The notes under the pieces are model-generated. The model ran no database searches. It was not told where the DNA came from and worked only from the letters and a program-made list of their open reading frames with translations. From Acuticoccus sp965213555 (lineage in GTDB: Bacteria; Pseudomonadota; Alphaproteobacteria; Rhizobiales; Amorphaceae), in assembly GCF_965213555.1 (NCBI RefSeq), contig NZ_OZ243890.1, forward strand, positions 3,100,001 to 3,164,000: DNA of 64,000 bases. Reading direction: 5' to 3'. Numbering within the stretch: the first letter of the stretch is position 1; the number at the start of each line of letters is the position of its first letter. The translations under genes and the position numbers were made by a program. Positions 1 to 8,064 of the stretch are shown here, piece after piece.

Positions 1-1
1 G

Positions 2-718
2 CTCGGCGACTGCTTCGTGCCGACGATCCTCTACTCGACGCTGTTCGCCTACAACGAGGAGGCCTTCCCAGAGGGCGGCCCGCAGAGCGTGGCGGACGTG
101 TGGGACACCGAGCGCTTCCCCGGCACCCGTGCGCTCGAGAAGATCCCCCAGAAGAACCTCGAATGGGCGCTCATCGCGGACGGCGTCGCGCCTGACGAGG
201 TCTACGACGAACTCGCCACCCAGGAAGGCCAGGACCGCGCCTTCGCCAAGCTCGATGAGCTGAAGGACAACATCATCTGGTGGGACGCCGGCGCGCAGCC
301 GCCGCAGCTCTTGGCCGACGGTGAGGCGACCATCGCGAGCGCCTACAACGGGCGCATCTTCAACGCGCAGGTCAACGAGGACCAGCCCTTCGAGATCATC
401 TGGGACGCCGCGATGTTCGAGGCGGACGGCTACGTGATCCCCGTCGACAATCCCCAGGAGCAGGCGGCCAAGGAGTTCCTGCGCTTCGCCACCGACACCC
501 AGCGCCTCGCCGACCAGGCGAAGTACATCGCCTATGCGCCGGCGCGTCAGTCCTCGACGCCGCTCGTCTCAACGCACGCCGAGACGGGCGTCGACATGAA
601 GCCGCACATGCCGACCGAACCCTCGAACTTCGAGGACGCGATCCGCTTCAACGTCGAGTTCTGGGCCGACTATGGCGACGCGCTGGAGGAGCGCTTCAAC
701 GCCTGGCTGTCGTCGTAG
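2..718 (+). CDS. Polyamine-type ABC transporter substrate-binding protein, C-terminal part (5' end outside window)
   Basis: The frame is open from the first bases of the window, so the true start and signal peptide lie upstream. The visible 238 residues resemble the C-terminal two thirds of PotD/PotF-type periplasmic binding proteins (SBP_bac_8): a stretch on YNEEAFP and DVWD, then WWDAGAQPPQLLADGEA and an AYNGRI segment, and a C-terminal lobe with VIPVDNPQEQAAKEFLRF. The family binds putrescine, spermidine or similar cations in the periplasm and delivers them to a membrane permease pair. Two permease genes follow on the same strand. No ATPase for this system is visible, so it is probably upstream of the window. 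The actual ligand cannot be told from this fragment. Confidence 0.9.
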   Translation, partial: LGDCFVPTILYSTLFAYNEEAFPEGGPQSVADVWDTERFPGTRALEKIPQKNLEWALIADGVAPDEVYDELATQEGQDRAFAKLDELKDNIIWWDAGAQPPQLLADGEATIASAYNGRIFNAQVNEDQPFEIIWDAAMFEADGYVIPVDNPQEQAAKEFLRFATDTQRLADQAKYIAYAPARQSSTPLVSTHAETGVDMKPHMPTEPSNFEDAIRFNVEFWADYGDALEERFNAWLSS

Positions 719-733
719 GTTGCAGTCCCGTTG

Positions 734-759
734 CCTGCCGGCGCTTGCCCGCCGGCGGG
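734..759 (+). other. Intercistronic hairpin between binding-protein and permease genes
   Basis: A 10-bp stem (one G-T pair) with a six-base loop follows the stop of the binding-protein gene: core arms GCCGGCG and CGCCGGC with loop CTTGCC. There is no T-tract. Such hairpins commonly stabilise the upstream message and reduce read-through into the less abundant permeases; that role is inferred. Confidence 0.5.
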
Positions 760-809
760 CTTCTCGCAAGGACCTGCCTTGAGCGCCCTTCTCACCCAGG
801 CGATCCGTC

Positions 810-2096
810 GTGACTGACGTTGCCGCCGGCGCCGGCGCCGGCGCGATGCGCGAGGCGGCGGTGCCGCTCACCACCGCGGACGGCAAGCCGCTGAAGACGG
901 CGCTGCGCCGCGCCAACGGCCGGGCGCGGCGCAACGCGATGCTCCTTGTCCTGCCGCTGTTCGCCTTCCTCCTCCTCACCTACATCGTCCCGATCGTGCA
1001 GATGATGGCTCGCTCGGTGATGAACCCCGAGGTCGCGAGCTACCTGCCCAACACCGCGGACGCGATCGCGGGGTGGGACGGCGAGGGTCTGCCCGACGAG
1101 CCGGTGTTCGCCGCAATGGTCGCCGACCTCGAGGCTGGAGGCAGGGCGACCATCGGCCGGGTCGCTGCGCGGCTGAACGCGGAGCTGCCGGGGGTGCGCT
1201 CCACCATGATGGGAGCGATGCGGGGCTCCGACGAGTTCGTCGCACCCTACAAGTCCGCCCTCCTCGAGGACGACGACGACTGGGCGGACCCGCAACTGTG
1301 GCGTCTCATCCAGCGCGAGTCGCGGACCCTGACGCCCGCCTACTACCTGCGCGCGATCGACTACGAGTACAACGCGGACGGCGAGGTCGTGCCACGGCCG
1401 CCGGAGCTGCAGGTCTACCGAGCGATCTTCTGGCAGACCGCCTGGATGAGCGCGCTCATCACGACGCTCACCATCCTCCTTGGCTACCCCGTGGCGCACC
1501 TCATCGCGACGCTCCCGCCGGCGCGGGCGAACCTCCTCCTCATCCTCGTCCTCCTGCCGTTCTGGACCTCGCTCTTGGTGCGCACGTCCGCGTGGATCGT
1601 GCTGCTGCAGCAGGAGGGCGTGCTCAACGACCTGCTCGTGGCACTCGGCATCATCGGCGAGGACGGGCGCATCCGCATGATCTACAACCGCATCGGCACC
1701 ATCGTGGCGATGACGCACATCCTGCTGCCGTTCATGATCCTGCCGCTCTACTCGGTGATGAAGACCATCCCGCCGAGCCTCACGCGAGCGGCCCGCTCCA
1801 TGGGCGCGACACCGCTGCGGGCGCACCTCACCGTCTACCTGCCGCTCACCGTGCCGGGGCTCGCGGCGGGCGTGCTCCTCGTCTTCATCCTCGCCATCGG
1901 GTACTACATTACGCCCGCGCTGGTGGGCGGGGAGTCCGGCGTCTTCATCTCGAACCTCATCGCCGACCGGATGACGGGCTCGCTCGCGCAGCTGCGCCTC
2001 GCGCTCGCGCTGTCCACCATCCTCCTCGTCGGCGTCCTCGTGCTCTACTGGCTGTTCAACAGGCTGGTGGGCGTCGAGCGGCTGAAGTTCGGCTGA
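810..2096 (+). CDS. ABC transporter permease, PotB-like, with large loop after first helix
   Basis: Inner-membrane permease of the polyamine-type importer begun by the preceding gene. The GTG start gives 428 residues, well above the 280-310 usual for PotB. Helix 1 lies near residues 44-66. It is followed by a hydrophilic acidic stretch to about residue 205, predicted periplasmic. The regular permease core then runs to the C terminus and includes the ATPase-contacting EAA-like loop around SLTRAARSMGATPLRA. The extra roughly 100 residues have no motif I recognise. The stop codon overlaps the start of the next permease (TGATG), so the two are translationally coupled. Confidence 0.9.
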   Translation: MTDVAAGAGAGAMREAAVPLTTADGKPLKTALRRANGRARRNAMLLVLPLFAFLLLTYIVPIVQMMARSVMNPEVASYLPNTADAIAGWDGEGLPDEPVFAAMVADLEAGGRATIGRVAARLNAELPGVRSTMMGAMRGSDEFVAPYKSALLEDDDDWADPQLWRLIQRESRTLTPAYYLRAIDYEYNADGEVVPRPPELQVYRAIFWQTAWMSALITTLTILLGYPVAHLIATLPPARANLLLILVLLPFWTSLLVRTSAWIVLLQQEGVLNDLLVALGIIGEDGRIRMIYNRIGTIVAMTHILLPFMILPLYSVMKTIPPSLTRAARSMGATPLRAHLTVYLPLTVPGLAAGVLLVFILAIGYYITPALVGGESGVFISNLIADRMTGSLAQLRLALALSTILLVGVLVLYWLFNRLVGVERLKFG

Positions 2097-2941
2097 TGGC
2101 GCTCCCCGCGCACACGTCGCCGCTGGAGCGCGCCTGGCGGATTGCGTACCTCGTCACCTGCACGGCGATCTTCGTGTTCCTGGTGGCGCCGATCATCGTC
2201 ATCATCCCGCTGTCGTTCAACGCCACGCCCTACTTCACCTTCACCGAGGCGATGCTGACGCTGGATCCCGCGGGCTGGTCGCTGCGCTGGTACCGCGACC
2301 TTCTCACCAGCCGCGAGTGGCTGCGCTCCATCGAGAACTCGTTCTTCATCGCCACGGTCTCCGCGGCGATCGCGACGACGCTCGGCACGCTCGCCGCGCT
2401 CGGCCTGTCGCGCCGAGAGATGCCGGCCCGCGCCGCCATCACCGCGTTCCTGATCTCGCCGATGATCGTGCCGCTCATCATCACCGCGGCGGCGCTGTTC
2501 TCGTTCTACGCACGGGCGAACCTGTCGCAGACGTACTTCTCTATCATCATGAGCCACGTGGTGCTCGGCGCGCCCTTCGTGGTGATCACGGTGACGGCGG
2601 CGCTGTCGGGCTTCGACAACCAGCTCGTACGCGCGTCCCAGTCCCTCGGCGCGAACCTCTTCACCACGTTCTTCAGGGTGATCCTGCCGCTGCTCGCCCC
2701 CGGCATCGTCGCCGGCGCGCTGTTCGCCTTCATCACCTCCCTCGACGAGGTGGTGGTCGCCCTGTTCCTGGCCGGGCCGCGCCAGCAGCCGATGACGGTG
2801 CAGATGTTCGGTTCGCTTCGCGAGGAGATCAGCCCGACGATCCTGGCGCTCGCCACGATCCTCGTCATCCTGTCGATCCTCCTCCTCACGTTCATGGAGG
2901 CCATGCGCCGCCGCACGGAGCGCAACCGCACCGGCACCTGA
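2096..2941 (+). CDS. ABC transporter permease, PotC-like
   Basis: Second inner-membrane permease of the polyamine-type importer, 281 residues, the usual family length. About six hydrophobic helices are visible, the first near residues 15-37. The EAA loop is in LVRASQSLGANLFTTFFRVILP and is followed by a helix containing SLDEVVVALFLAG, typical of PotC/PotI. The ATG overlaps the stop of the upstream permease by one base, which fixes the start. No further gene of this system follows; the next gene is on the opposite strand about 700 bp away. Confidence 0.93.
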   Translation: MALPAHTSPLERAWRIAYLVTCTAIFVFLVAPIIVIIPLSFNATPYFTFTEAMLTLDPAGWSLRWYRDLLTSREWLRSIENSFFIATVSAAIATTLGTLAALGLSRREMPARAAITAFLISPMIVPLIITAAALFSFYARANLSQTYFSIIMSHVVLGAPFVVITVTAALSGFDNQLVRASQSLGANLFTTFFRVILPLLAPGIVAGALFAFITSLDEVVVALFLAGPRQQPMTVQMFGSLREEISPTILALATILVILSILLLTFMEAMRRRTERNRTGT

Positions 2942-3637
2942 CAGTCGGGAGCCACGGAACAGGGCCGCAGGCTCGGATCGACGACCCAACGTTGGTTTAT
3001 GGATGGGCAGACCTTCGTTCTGATGGCGATGGCGTCGAGTGCTCGTTGGCGGGAAGGCTAGGCCGTGGACTGCGCACCTGCACCCACAACCTAATGTCGG
3101 CGAGCTTCGTGGGACGAGGACGTCGACAAACGAGCTAGAGCATCTTGTCTGGGTCTCGGAAGACCCAGGGTGCTTTCGTGTTCGAGCGTGACTTCGAGAT
3201 CGAAGTCGTCCGGTGCGATCCACGACGCTGGCACGGGCGTCGGAAGGGGGTGTCACGACCCACTGGTCGGAGCTGAGCGGAGCGCCGATGATCCTGGGGT
3301 CGCCGCTGCGAACCGGGTGATCGACGCAGCCATCCTCGTCGTTGTGGTTCGCGCTGCGCTCGTCGAGCGGATCGAACGGCGCAAGCCGGTCTCGTTCCAC
3401 AAGCTATTGTCGGGCAGCGTGCCATTGTGGTCGTAGGGCCTCCACGCTGTTCGGTGCCGCCCGTTCGGCGCTGCACCACCGCTCGCGGAGGGAGGGCAGG
3501 ACGCGCCTGTCCTGGCCCTGATGCGGGAGCTGGCGGTGCCGTATTCGCGCCCACGGCTACCGCCGCGTCGGCACCCTCCTGCCGGCGGGGCGCCCGCCTC
3601 AACCCTGTTCGGCGACGCACCGCCGGCGGGGACGCGG
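2942..3637. other. Intergenic stretch between convergent genes
   Basis: About 700 bp between the PotC-like permease (+) and the acyl-CoA dehydrogenase (-). It holds one palindromic repeat, annotated separately. Short open frames occur on both strands, but none has a convincing ribosome site or recognisable product. No other structure is supported. Confidence 0.5.
3131..3176. repeat. Palindromic dispersed repeat, copy 1
   Basis: Nested inverted repeat. Inner arms CTGGGTCT and AGACCCAG are perfect, with loop CGGA. Outer arms are CTAGAGCA on the left and an imperfect TGCTTT on the right. It closely matches a second copy at 56043-56086, including the unpaired parts, so it is a dispersed element and not a chance hairpin. 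It lies between convergent genes and may also end transcription from both sides, although it lacks a T-tract. Confidence 0.75.
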
Positions 3638-4711
3638 TCAGGCGGCCATGTGCTCGGCCATCACCCGCTCCAGGTGGTAGTCCGTGTCGCCGAGCTGCCC
3701 GTCCAGCATCACCAGCCGCTTGGCGTAGTGCGAGACGGGGTACTCCCACGTCATCGCGATGCCACCGTGCATCTGGATCGTCTCCTCCGACACCAGGCGG
3801 GCGGCGCGGCCGATGAGGTTCTTCGCCATCGACGCGGTGCGTGACTGATCCACCTCGCCCATGCGGCTCGCGGCGAGGATGGTGATCGATCGCGCCTGCT
3901 CGATCTCGATGGCGAGGTCCACGGTGCGGTGCTGCAACACCTGGAAGTCGCCGATGCGCTTGCCGAACTGCTTGCGCTGCTTGAGGTAGTCGAGCAGCGT
4001 GTCCTTGGTGACGTCCATGGCGCCGACGGCCTCGGCGCACAGCGCGAGCGCGCCCCAGTCGAGCGCGTCCTGCAGCGCGGCCGTGCCGTCCCCCATGACT
4101 TGGCGCGCGGGCGTGCCCTCCAGGAACACCTCGGCGGCCGGCCCGCCGTCGATCATGCCGAAGCCGGTGATGCGCGCGCGCGTCCCGTCCACCTCATAAA
4201 CGCCGAGCGTCCCGCCGTGCTTCGCCGCGACCAGGATGCGATCCGCGCCGATCCCGCCGTAAACGACGCTCTTGCGTCCGGTGACGCGCCACTCGTCGCC
4301 GGACGGGGTCGCCTCGGTCTCGATGCCGTCGAGGGTGTAGGGCGCGGCGAGCTCGCCGATCCCGACGGCGTAGCGCGTGGCGCCGGACACGAGCGCCTCG
4401 AGGTCCTCGCCGGCGGCGGACAGGACGCGCACCGCCATGAGGGCGGGCAGCACCGGCTCAGGGCAGAGGCCCCGCCCCAGCGCATCGAACACCGTCATCA
4501 CGTCGTAGCCCCTGCCGCCGAAGCCGCCGTGGGCCTCGTCCGCCAACGCCATCAACGCGCCGAGCTCGGCGAGCTCGGCCCACTTCTGAGGGTCGTGGTA
4601 CGGCTCGGTGTAGGCGACCTTGTTGCGGTGGTCGATCGGGTAGTCCGACGCGAGCCACCGCGTCAGGGTGTCGGAGAGCATCCGCCGGTCGTCGGAGACC
4701 TCGAAGTCCAT
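3638..4711 (-). CDS. Acyl-CoA dehydrogenase, PimD-like small subunit
   Basis: Flavin-dependent acyl-CoA dehydrogenase family member, 357 residues, resembling the small subunit of two-part enzymes such as pimeloyl-CoA dehydrogenase. The N-terminal helical domain starts MDFEVSDDRRML. A C-terminal helical domain carries RKQFGKRIGDFQVLQHR and QMHGGIAMTWEYPVSHYAKR. At the position where active dehydrogenases have a C-terminal glutamate in a GGSxE-like motif, this protein reads LGDTDYHL, so it may be the non-catalytic partner. It is last in a three-gene minus-strand set, 17 bp after the large-subunit gene. Substrate is unknown; dicarboxylyl- or medium-chain acyl-CoA is plausible by analogy with pimFABCDE. 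Confidence 0.88.
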   Translation of the reverse strand: MDFEVSDDRRMLSDTLTRWLASDYPIDHRNKVAYTEPYHDPQKWAELAELGALMALADEAHGGFGGRGYDVMTVFDALGRGLCPEPVLPALMAVRVLSAAGEDLEALVSGATRYAVGIGELAAPYTLDGIETEATPSGDEWRVTGRKSVVYGGIGADRILVAAKHGGTLGVYEVDGTRARITGFGMIDGGPAAEVFLEGTPARQVMGDGTAALQDALDWGALALCAEAVGAMDVTKDTLLDYLKQRKQFGKRIGDFQVLQHRTVDLAIEIEQARSITILAASRMGEVDQSRTASMAKNLIGRAARLVSEETIQMHGGIAMTWEYPVSHYAKRLVMLDGQLGDTDYHLERVMAEHMAA

Positions 4712-4728
4712 CGTTCAGCGCCTTCCGG

Positions 4729-5916
4729 TCAGAGGCCCAGCACGGCCTTGGTGAGGATGTTGCGCTGGATCTCGTTGGAGCCGCCGAAGATGGAGATCTT
4801 GCGGTTGTTGAAGTAGCGCGCGGCCTGGTGCGCCTGCTCGGGGGGCACCAGCGCCTCGTTGCCCTCGAGGTCCTCGGAGGGGAACGGCGCGGCGGCCGGG
4901 CCGAGTGCGCGGCGCGACAGGTCGTTCAGCGCCTGGCGGATCACCGTGCCCTTGATCTTCAGCATCGAAGATTCGGGGCCGGGCGAGCCGTTCTTCTGGG
5001 CGTCCGAAAGCATCCGAAGGTTGGTGATCTTCATCGCCTCGAGGTCGATCTCGATCTCCGACAGGCGTGCCGCGAACAGCGGGTTGTCGATGAGCCGCTT
5101 GCCGCCGCGGCGCTGCTCCTTCGCGAAGCCCTTCAGCTGCTCGAAGGCCTGCACCGAGAAGCCGACGCCGGCGATGTTCGTGCGCTCGTGGGTGAGCAGG
5201 AACTTCGCGATCGTCCACCCCATGTTCTCCTCGCCGACGAGGTTCGACACGGGGACGCGAACGTCGGTGAAGAACACCTCGTTGACCTCGACGCCCCCCT
5301 CGATGAGGCGGATGGGCCGCATCTCGATGCCGGGCGTGTCGAGGTCCATGAGGAGGAAGGAGATGCCCTCCTGCGGCTTGCCGTCGAACTTGGTGCGCAC
5401 CAGGCAGAAGATCTTGTCGGCGTGCTGGCCGAGCGTCGTCCACGTCTTCTGGCCGTTGACCACGTAGTGGTCGCCGTCGCGCTCGGCCCGCGTCTTCAGC
5501 GAGGCAAGGTCGGAGCCGGCGCCGGGCTCGGAGTAGCCCTGGCACCACCAGTCCGTACCGTCGAGGATGCGCGGCAGGATCTCGCGCTTCTGCTCCTCCG
5601 AGCCGAACTTCATCACGACGGGACCGAGCATGTGGAGGCCGAACGCGACGATCCGCGGGGCGGAGGCGCGCGCCGCCTCCTCCTCGAAGATGTGGCGCTG
5701 GACCGGGGTCCAGTCCGCGCCGCCGTACTCCTTCGGCCAGTTCATCGCGAGCCAGCCGCGCTCGTTGAGCACGGCGTGCCAGCGCTCGTAGTCCTCCTTG
5801 GTGAGCGTCTTGCCGGTGCGCACCTTGTCGGCGATGTCGCGCGGAAGCTTCTCGGCGAGGAATGTGCGGACCTCGTCGCGGAAGGCGAGGTCGGCGTCGG
5901 AGTAGGAGATGTCCAT
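4729..5916 (-). CDS. Acyl-CoA dehydrogenase, PimC-like large subunit
   Basis: 395-residue acyl-CoA dehydrogenase. Recognisable parts are the N-terminal helical domain, the middle beta domain with WWCQGYSEPGAGSDLASL and NGQKTWTTLGQHAD (FAD and substrate contacts), and the C-terminal helical domain ending with IFGGSNEIQRNI, whose glutamate (about residue 382) fits the catalytic base position. It resembles PimC, the large subunit of pimeloyl-CoA dehydrogenase, and sits between a PimF-like fusion enzyme and a PimD-like small subunit in the same order as in pim operons. It oxidises an acyl-CoA to the trans-2-enoyl-CoA in the cytoplasm. The exact acyl chain is not determinable. Confidence 0.92.
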   Translation of the reverse strand: MDISYSDADLAFRDEVRTFLAEKLPRDIADKVRTGKTLTKEDYERWHAVLNERGWLAMNWPKEYGGADWTPVQRHIFEEEAARASAPRIVAFGLHMLGPVVMKFGSEEQKREILPRILDGTDWWCQGYSEPGAGSDLASLKTRAERDGDHYVVNGQKTWTTLGQHADKIFCLVRTKFDGKPQEGISFLLMDLDTPGIEMRPIRLIEGGVEVNEVFFTDVRVPVSNLVGEENMGWTIAKFLLTHERTNIAGVGFSVQAFEQLKGFAKEQRRGGKRLIDNPLFAARLSEIEIDLEAMKITNLRMLSDAQKNGSPGPESSMLKIKGTVIRQALNDLSRRALGPAAAPFPSEDLEGNEALVPPEQAHQAARYFNNRKISIFGGSNEIQRNILTKAVLGL

Positions 5917-5919
5917 GGA

Positions 5920-8004
5920 TCAGCGCCCCTCGTTCATTGCTGCGAACGTCGTCCCGTCCCCGTCCATCTTGGCGAGGAGGTCCGGCACGCGCCAGAAGTA
6001 GTCGTCCTCCTCGGCGTACTGCTCGATGCGGCTCTTCAGCTCGCCGACGCCGACCGTGTCGGCGTAGAACATGGGGCCACCACGGAAGCGCGGAAAGCCG
6101 TAGCCGAACAGGTAGACCGCGTCGATGTCGACGGGCCTTTGCGCGATGCCCTCCTCGAGCACGCGCGTGCTCTCCGCGATCATCGCCGTCATCACCCGGT
6201 CGACGATCTCCTCGCCGCTGAACGACTTCGGCGTGACGCCGGCCTTCTCGCGCTCCTCGGCGATGATCGTGTCGACCTCGGGGTTCGGCTTGCGCGCTGC
6301 GCCGTCCTCGTACTCGTAGTAGCCGCGGCCGGTCTTGCGCCCGTACCAGCCCTGTTCGCAGATGCGGTCGGCGACGGTGACGTAGCGCTCACGGTTGGAG
6401 CGGGTCTTCGCGAGGCGCTTCCTCGTCATGTAGCCGATGTCGAGCCCCGCGAGGTCGCTGACCGCGAACGGGCCCATGGCGAAACCGAAGTCCTCCAGCG
6501 CGCCGTCGATCTCGGCCGGCGACGCGCCGTCGAGCATGATGTACTCGACCACCTTCTTGTAGGACGACAGGATGCGGTTGCCGATGAAACCGTCGCACAC
6601 GCCGGCTCGCACGCCCACCTTGCCCATGCGCTTGGCGAGGGCGAAGCCGGTCGCCGTGACCTCCGGTGCCGTCTCGTCCGCCACCACGATCTCGAGGAGC
6701 CGCATGACGTGGGCGGGCGAGAAGAAGTGCAGGCCGATGACGTCGGCCGGACGCTTGGTCTCGGCGGCGATCTCGTTGATGTCGAGGTAGGAGGTGTTGG
6801 TGGCGAGCACCGCGCCGTCCTTCATGACGCCGTCGAGCTTGGCGAACATCTCCTTCTTGACGTCCATGTCCTCGAACACGGCCTCGATGACCATGTCCGC
6901 CTGACCGACGTCGGCGACGTCGGTCGTGGTGGTGAGCGAGGCCACCGCCTTGTCGTGCTTCTCCTGGCTCAGCTTGCCGCGCTTCACCGCGCCGGCGAGG
7001 TTCTTCTCGATGGTGGCGCGACCCTTGGCGGCCGCCGCCTCGTCCCGCTCCATCATGGTGACGGGTACGCCCGCCATCAGCGCGGCGGTGGAGATGCCCG
7101 AGCCCATGGTGCCGCCGCCGATGACGGCAAGGCTCGCGACCTCGCGCGGCGTCGCGTCCTTCTCCGGGATCTTCGCCACCGCGCGCTCGGCGAAGAAGGC
7201 GTGGATGAGCGCCGCACGCTGCGGGTGCTCCATGCACTCGGCGAAGAGCTCGGCCTCGCGCTTCAGCCCGTCCTCGAGGGGCATCGCGGACGCCGCGACG
7301 GCGCGGATGCACTGCTGGGGAGCGAAAAGCTGACCCTGCTTGGCGTCCGCCTTGGCGAGCGCCGCGTCGATGACAGCCTGGTCGACCTCCACCTTGATGT
7401 CACGGGTCCGCCGGGTGGCGAGCGTGCCATCCAGCACCTCCTTCGCCGCCGCGAGGGCGACCTCGCGTGGCTCGCCCGTCGTGACGCGGTCCACGAGGCC
7501 GAGGCGCTCGGCCTCGTGGGCGTCGATGCGCTTGCCCGTCGGGATCAGCTCGAGCGCCGCGTCGATGCCGGCGAGGCGCGGCGCGCGCTGGGTGCCGCCG
7601 GCGCCCGGCAGGATTCCGAGGGTGACCTCCGGAAGTCCCACCGTCAGCCCCTCGATGGCGACGCGGGCGTGGGCGCCGAGCGCGATCTCGAGCCCGCCGC
7701 CGAGCGCGTTGCCGTGCATGACGGCGATCACCGGCTTCTGTGACGCCTCCATGCCGTTGATGAGCTCGTTGAGGTTTGGCCCCTGGCGTGGCTTGCCGAA
7801 CTCGCGGATGTCGGCACCGGCCACGAAGGTGCGGCCGCGGCCGTAGAGCGCGATGACCTTCACCGCGTCGTCGCGGCCGAGCTCGTCGAGGCCGTCGGCG
7901 AGCCCTTGGCGCAGCGCCTGCGATGCGGCGTTCACCGGAGGGTTGTTGAAGGCGAGGAGGCCGACGGGGCCCTCGCGTTCGACGATCACCGCGTTCTCAG
8001 TCAT
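5920..8004 (-). CDS. Fused enoyl-CoA hydratase / 3-hydroxyacyl-CoA dehydrogenase (PimF/FadJ-like)
   Basis: 694 residues. The N-terminal crotonase domain (about 1-190) has FVAGADIREFG, GGGLEIALGAH and the PEVTLGILPGAGGTQR block with its catalytic glutamate. From about residue 290 follows the NAD-binding hydroxyacyl-CoA dehydrogenase domain with GGGTMGSGI, catalytic histidine in GLHFFSPAHVM, and paired C-terminal helical domains. It hydrates enoyl-CoA and oxidises the 3-hydroxy product, the two steps after the dehydrogenases encoded 3 bp downstream. No thiolase is present in the set, so thiolysis must be supplied elsewhere. First gene of a three-gene beta-oxidation operon. Confidence 0.93.
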   Translation of the reverse strand: MTENAVIVEREGPVGLLAFNNPPVNAASQALRQGLADGLDELGRDDAVKVIALYGRGRTFVAGADIREFGKPRQGPNLNELINGMEASQKPVIAVMHGNALGGGLEIALGAHARVAIEGLTVGLPEVTLGILPGAGGTQRAPRLAGIDAALELIPTGKRIDAHEAERLGLVDRVTTGEPREVALAAAKEVLDGTLATRRTRDIKVEVDQAVIDAALAKADAKQGQLFAPQQCIRAVAASAMPLEDGLKREAELFAECMEHPQRAALIHAFFAERAVAKIPEKDATPREVASLAVIGGGTMGSGISTAALMAGVPVTMMERDEAAAAKGRATIEKNLAGAVKRGKLSQEKHDKAVASLTTTTDVADVGQADMVIEAVFEDMDVKKEMFAKLDGVMKDGAVLATNTSYLDINEIAAETKRPADVIGLHFFSPAHVMRLLEIVVADETAPEVTATGFALAKRMGKVGVRAGVCDGFIGNRILSSYKKVVEYIMLDGASPAEIDGALEDFGFAMGPFAVSDLAGLDIGYMTRKRLAKTRSNRERYVTVADRICEQGWYGRKTGRGYYEYEDGAARKPNPEVDTIIAEEREKAGVTPKSFSGEEIVDRVMTAMIAESTRVLEEGIAQRPVDIDAVYLFGYGFPRFRGGPMFYADTVGVGELKSRIEQYAEEDDYFWRVPDLLAKMDGDGTTFAAMNEGR

Positions 8005-8064
8005 CGTGGACCTCGTTGTTGTCGGCGCTCGGCGCGCCGTGTTGCGCGCCCGTCGGGGCGCGGG

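Noticed and set aside
4828..7743. A 970-codon open frame on the plus strand, antisense to the acyl-CoA dehydrogenase and PimF-like genes
   Set aside because: It mirrors the codon structure of the real minus-strand genes, is rich in Arg, Glu, Asp and His without any domain, and crosses gene boundaries. Long antisense frames are expected at this GC content.
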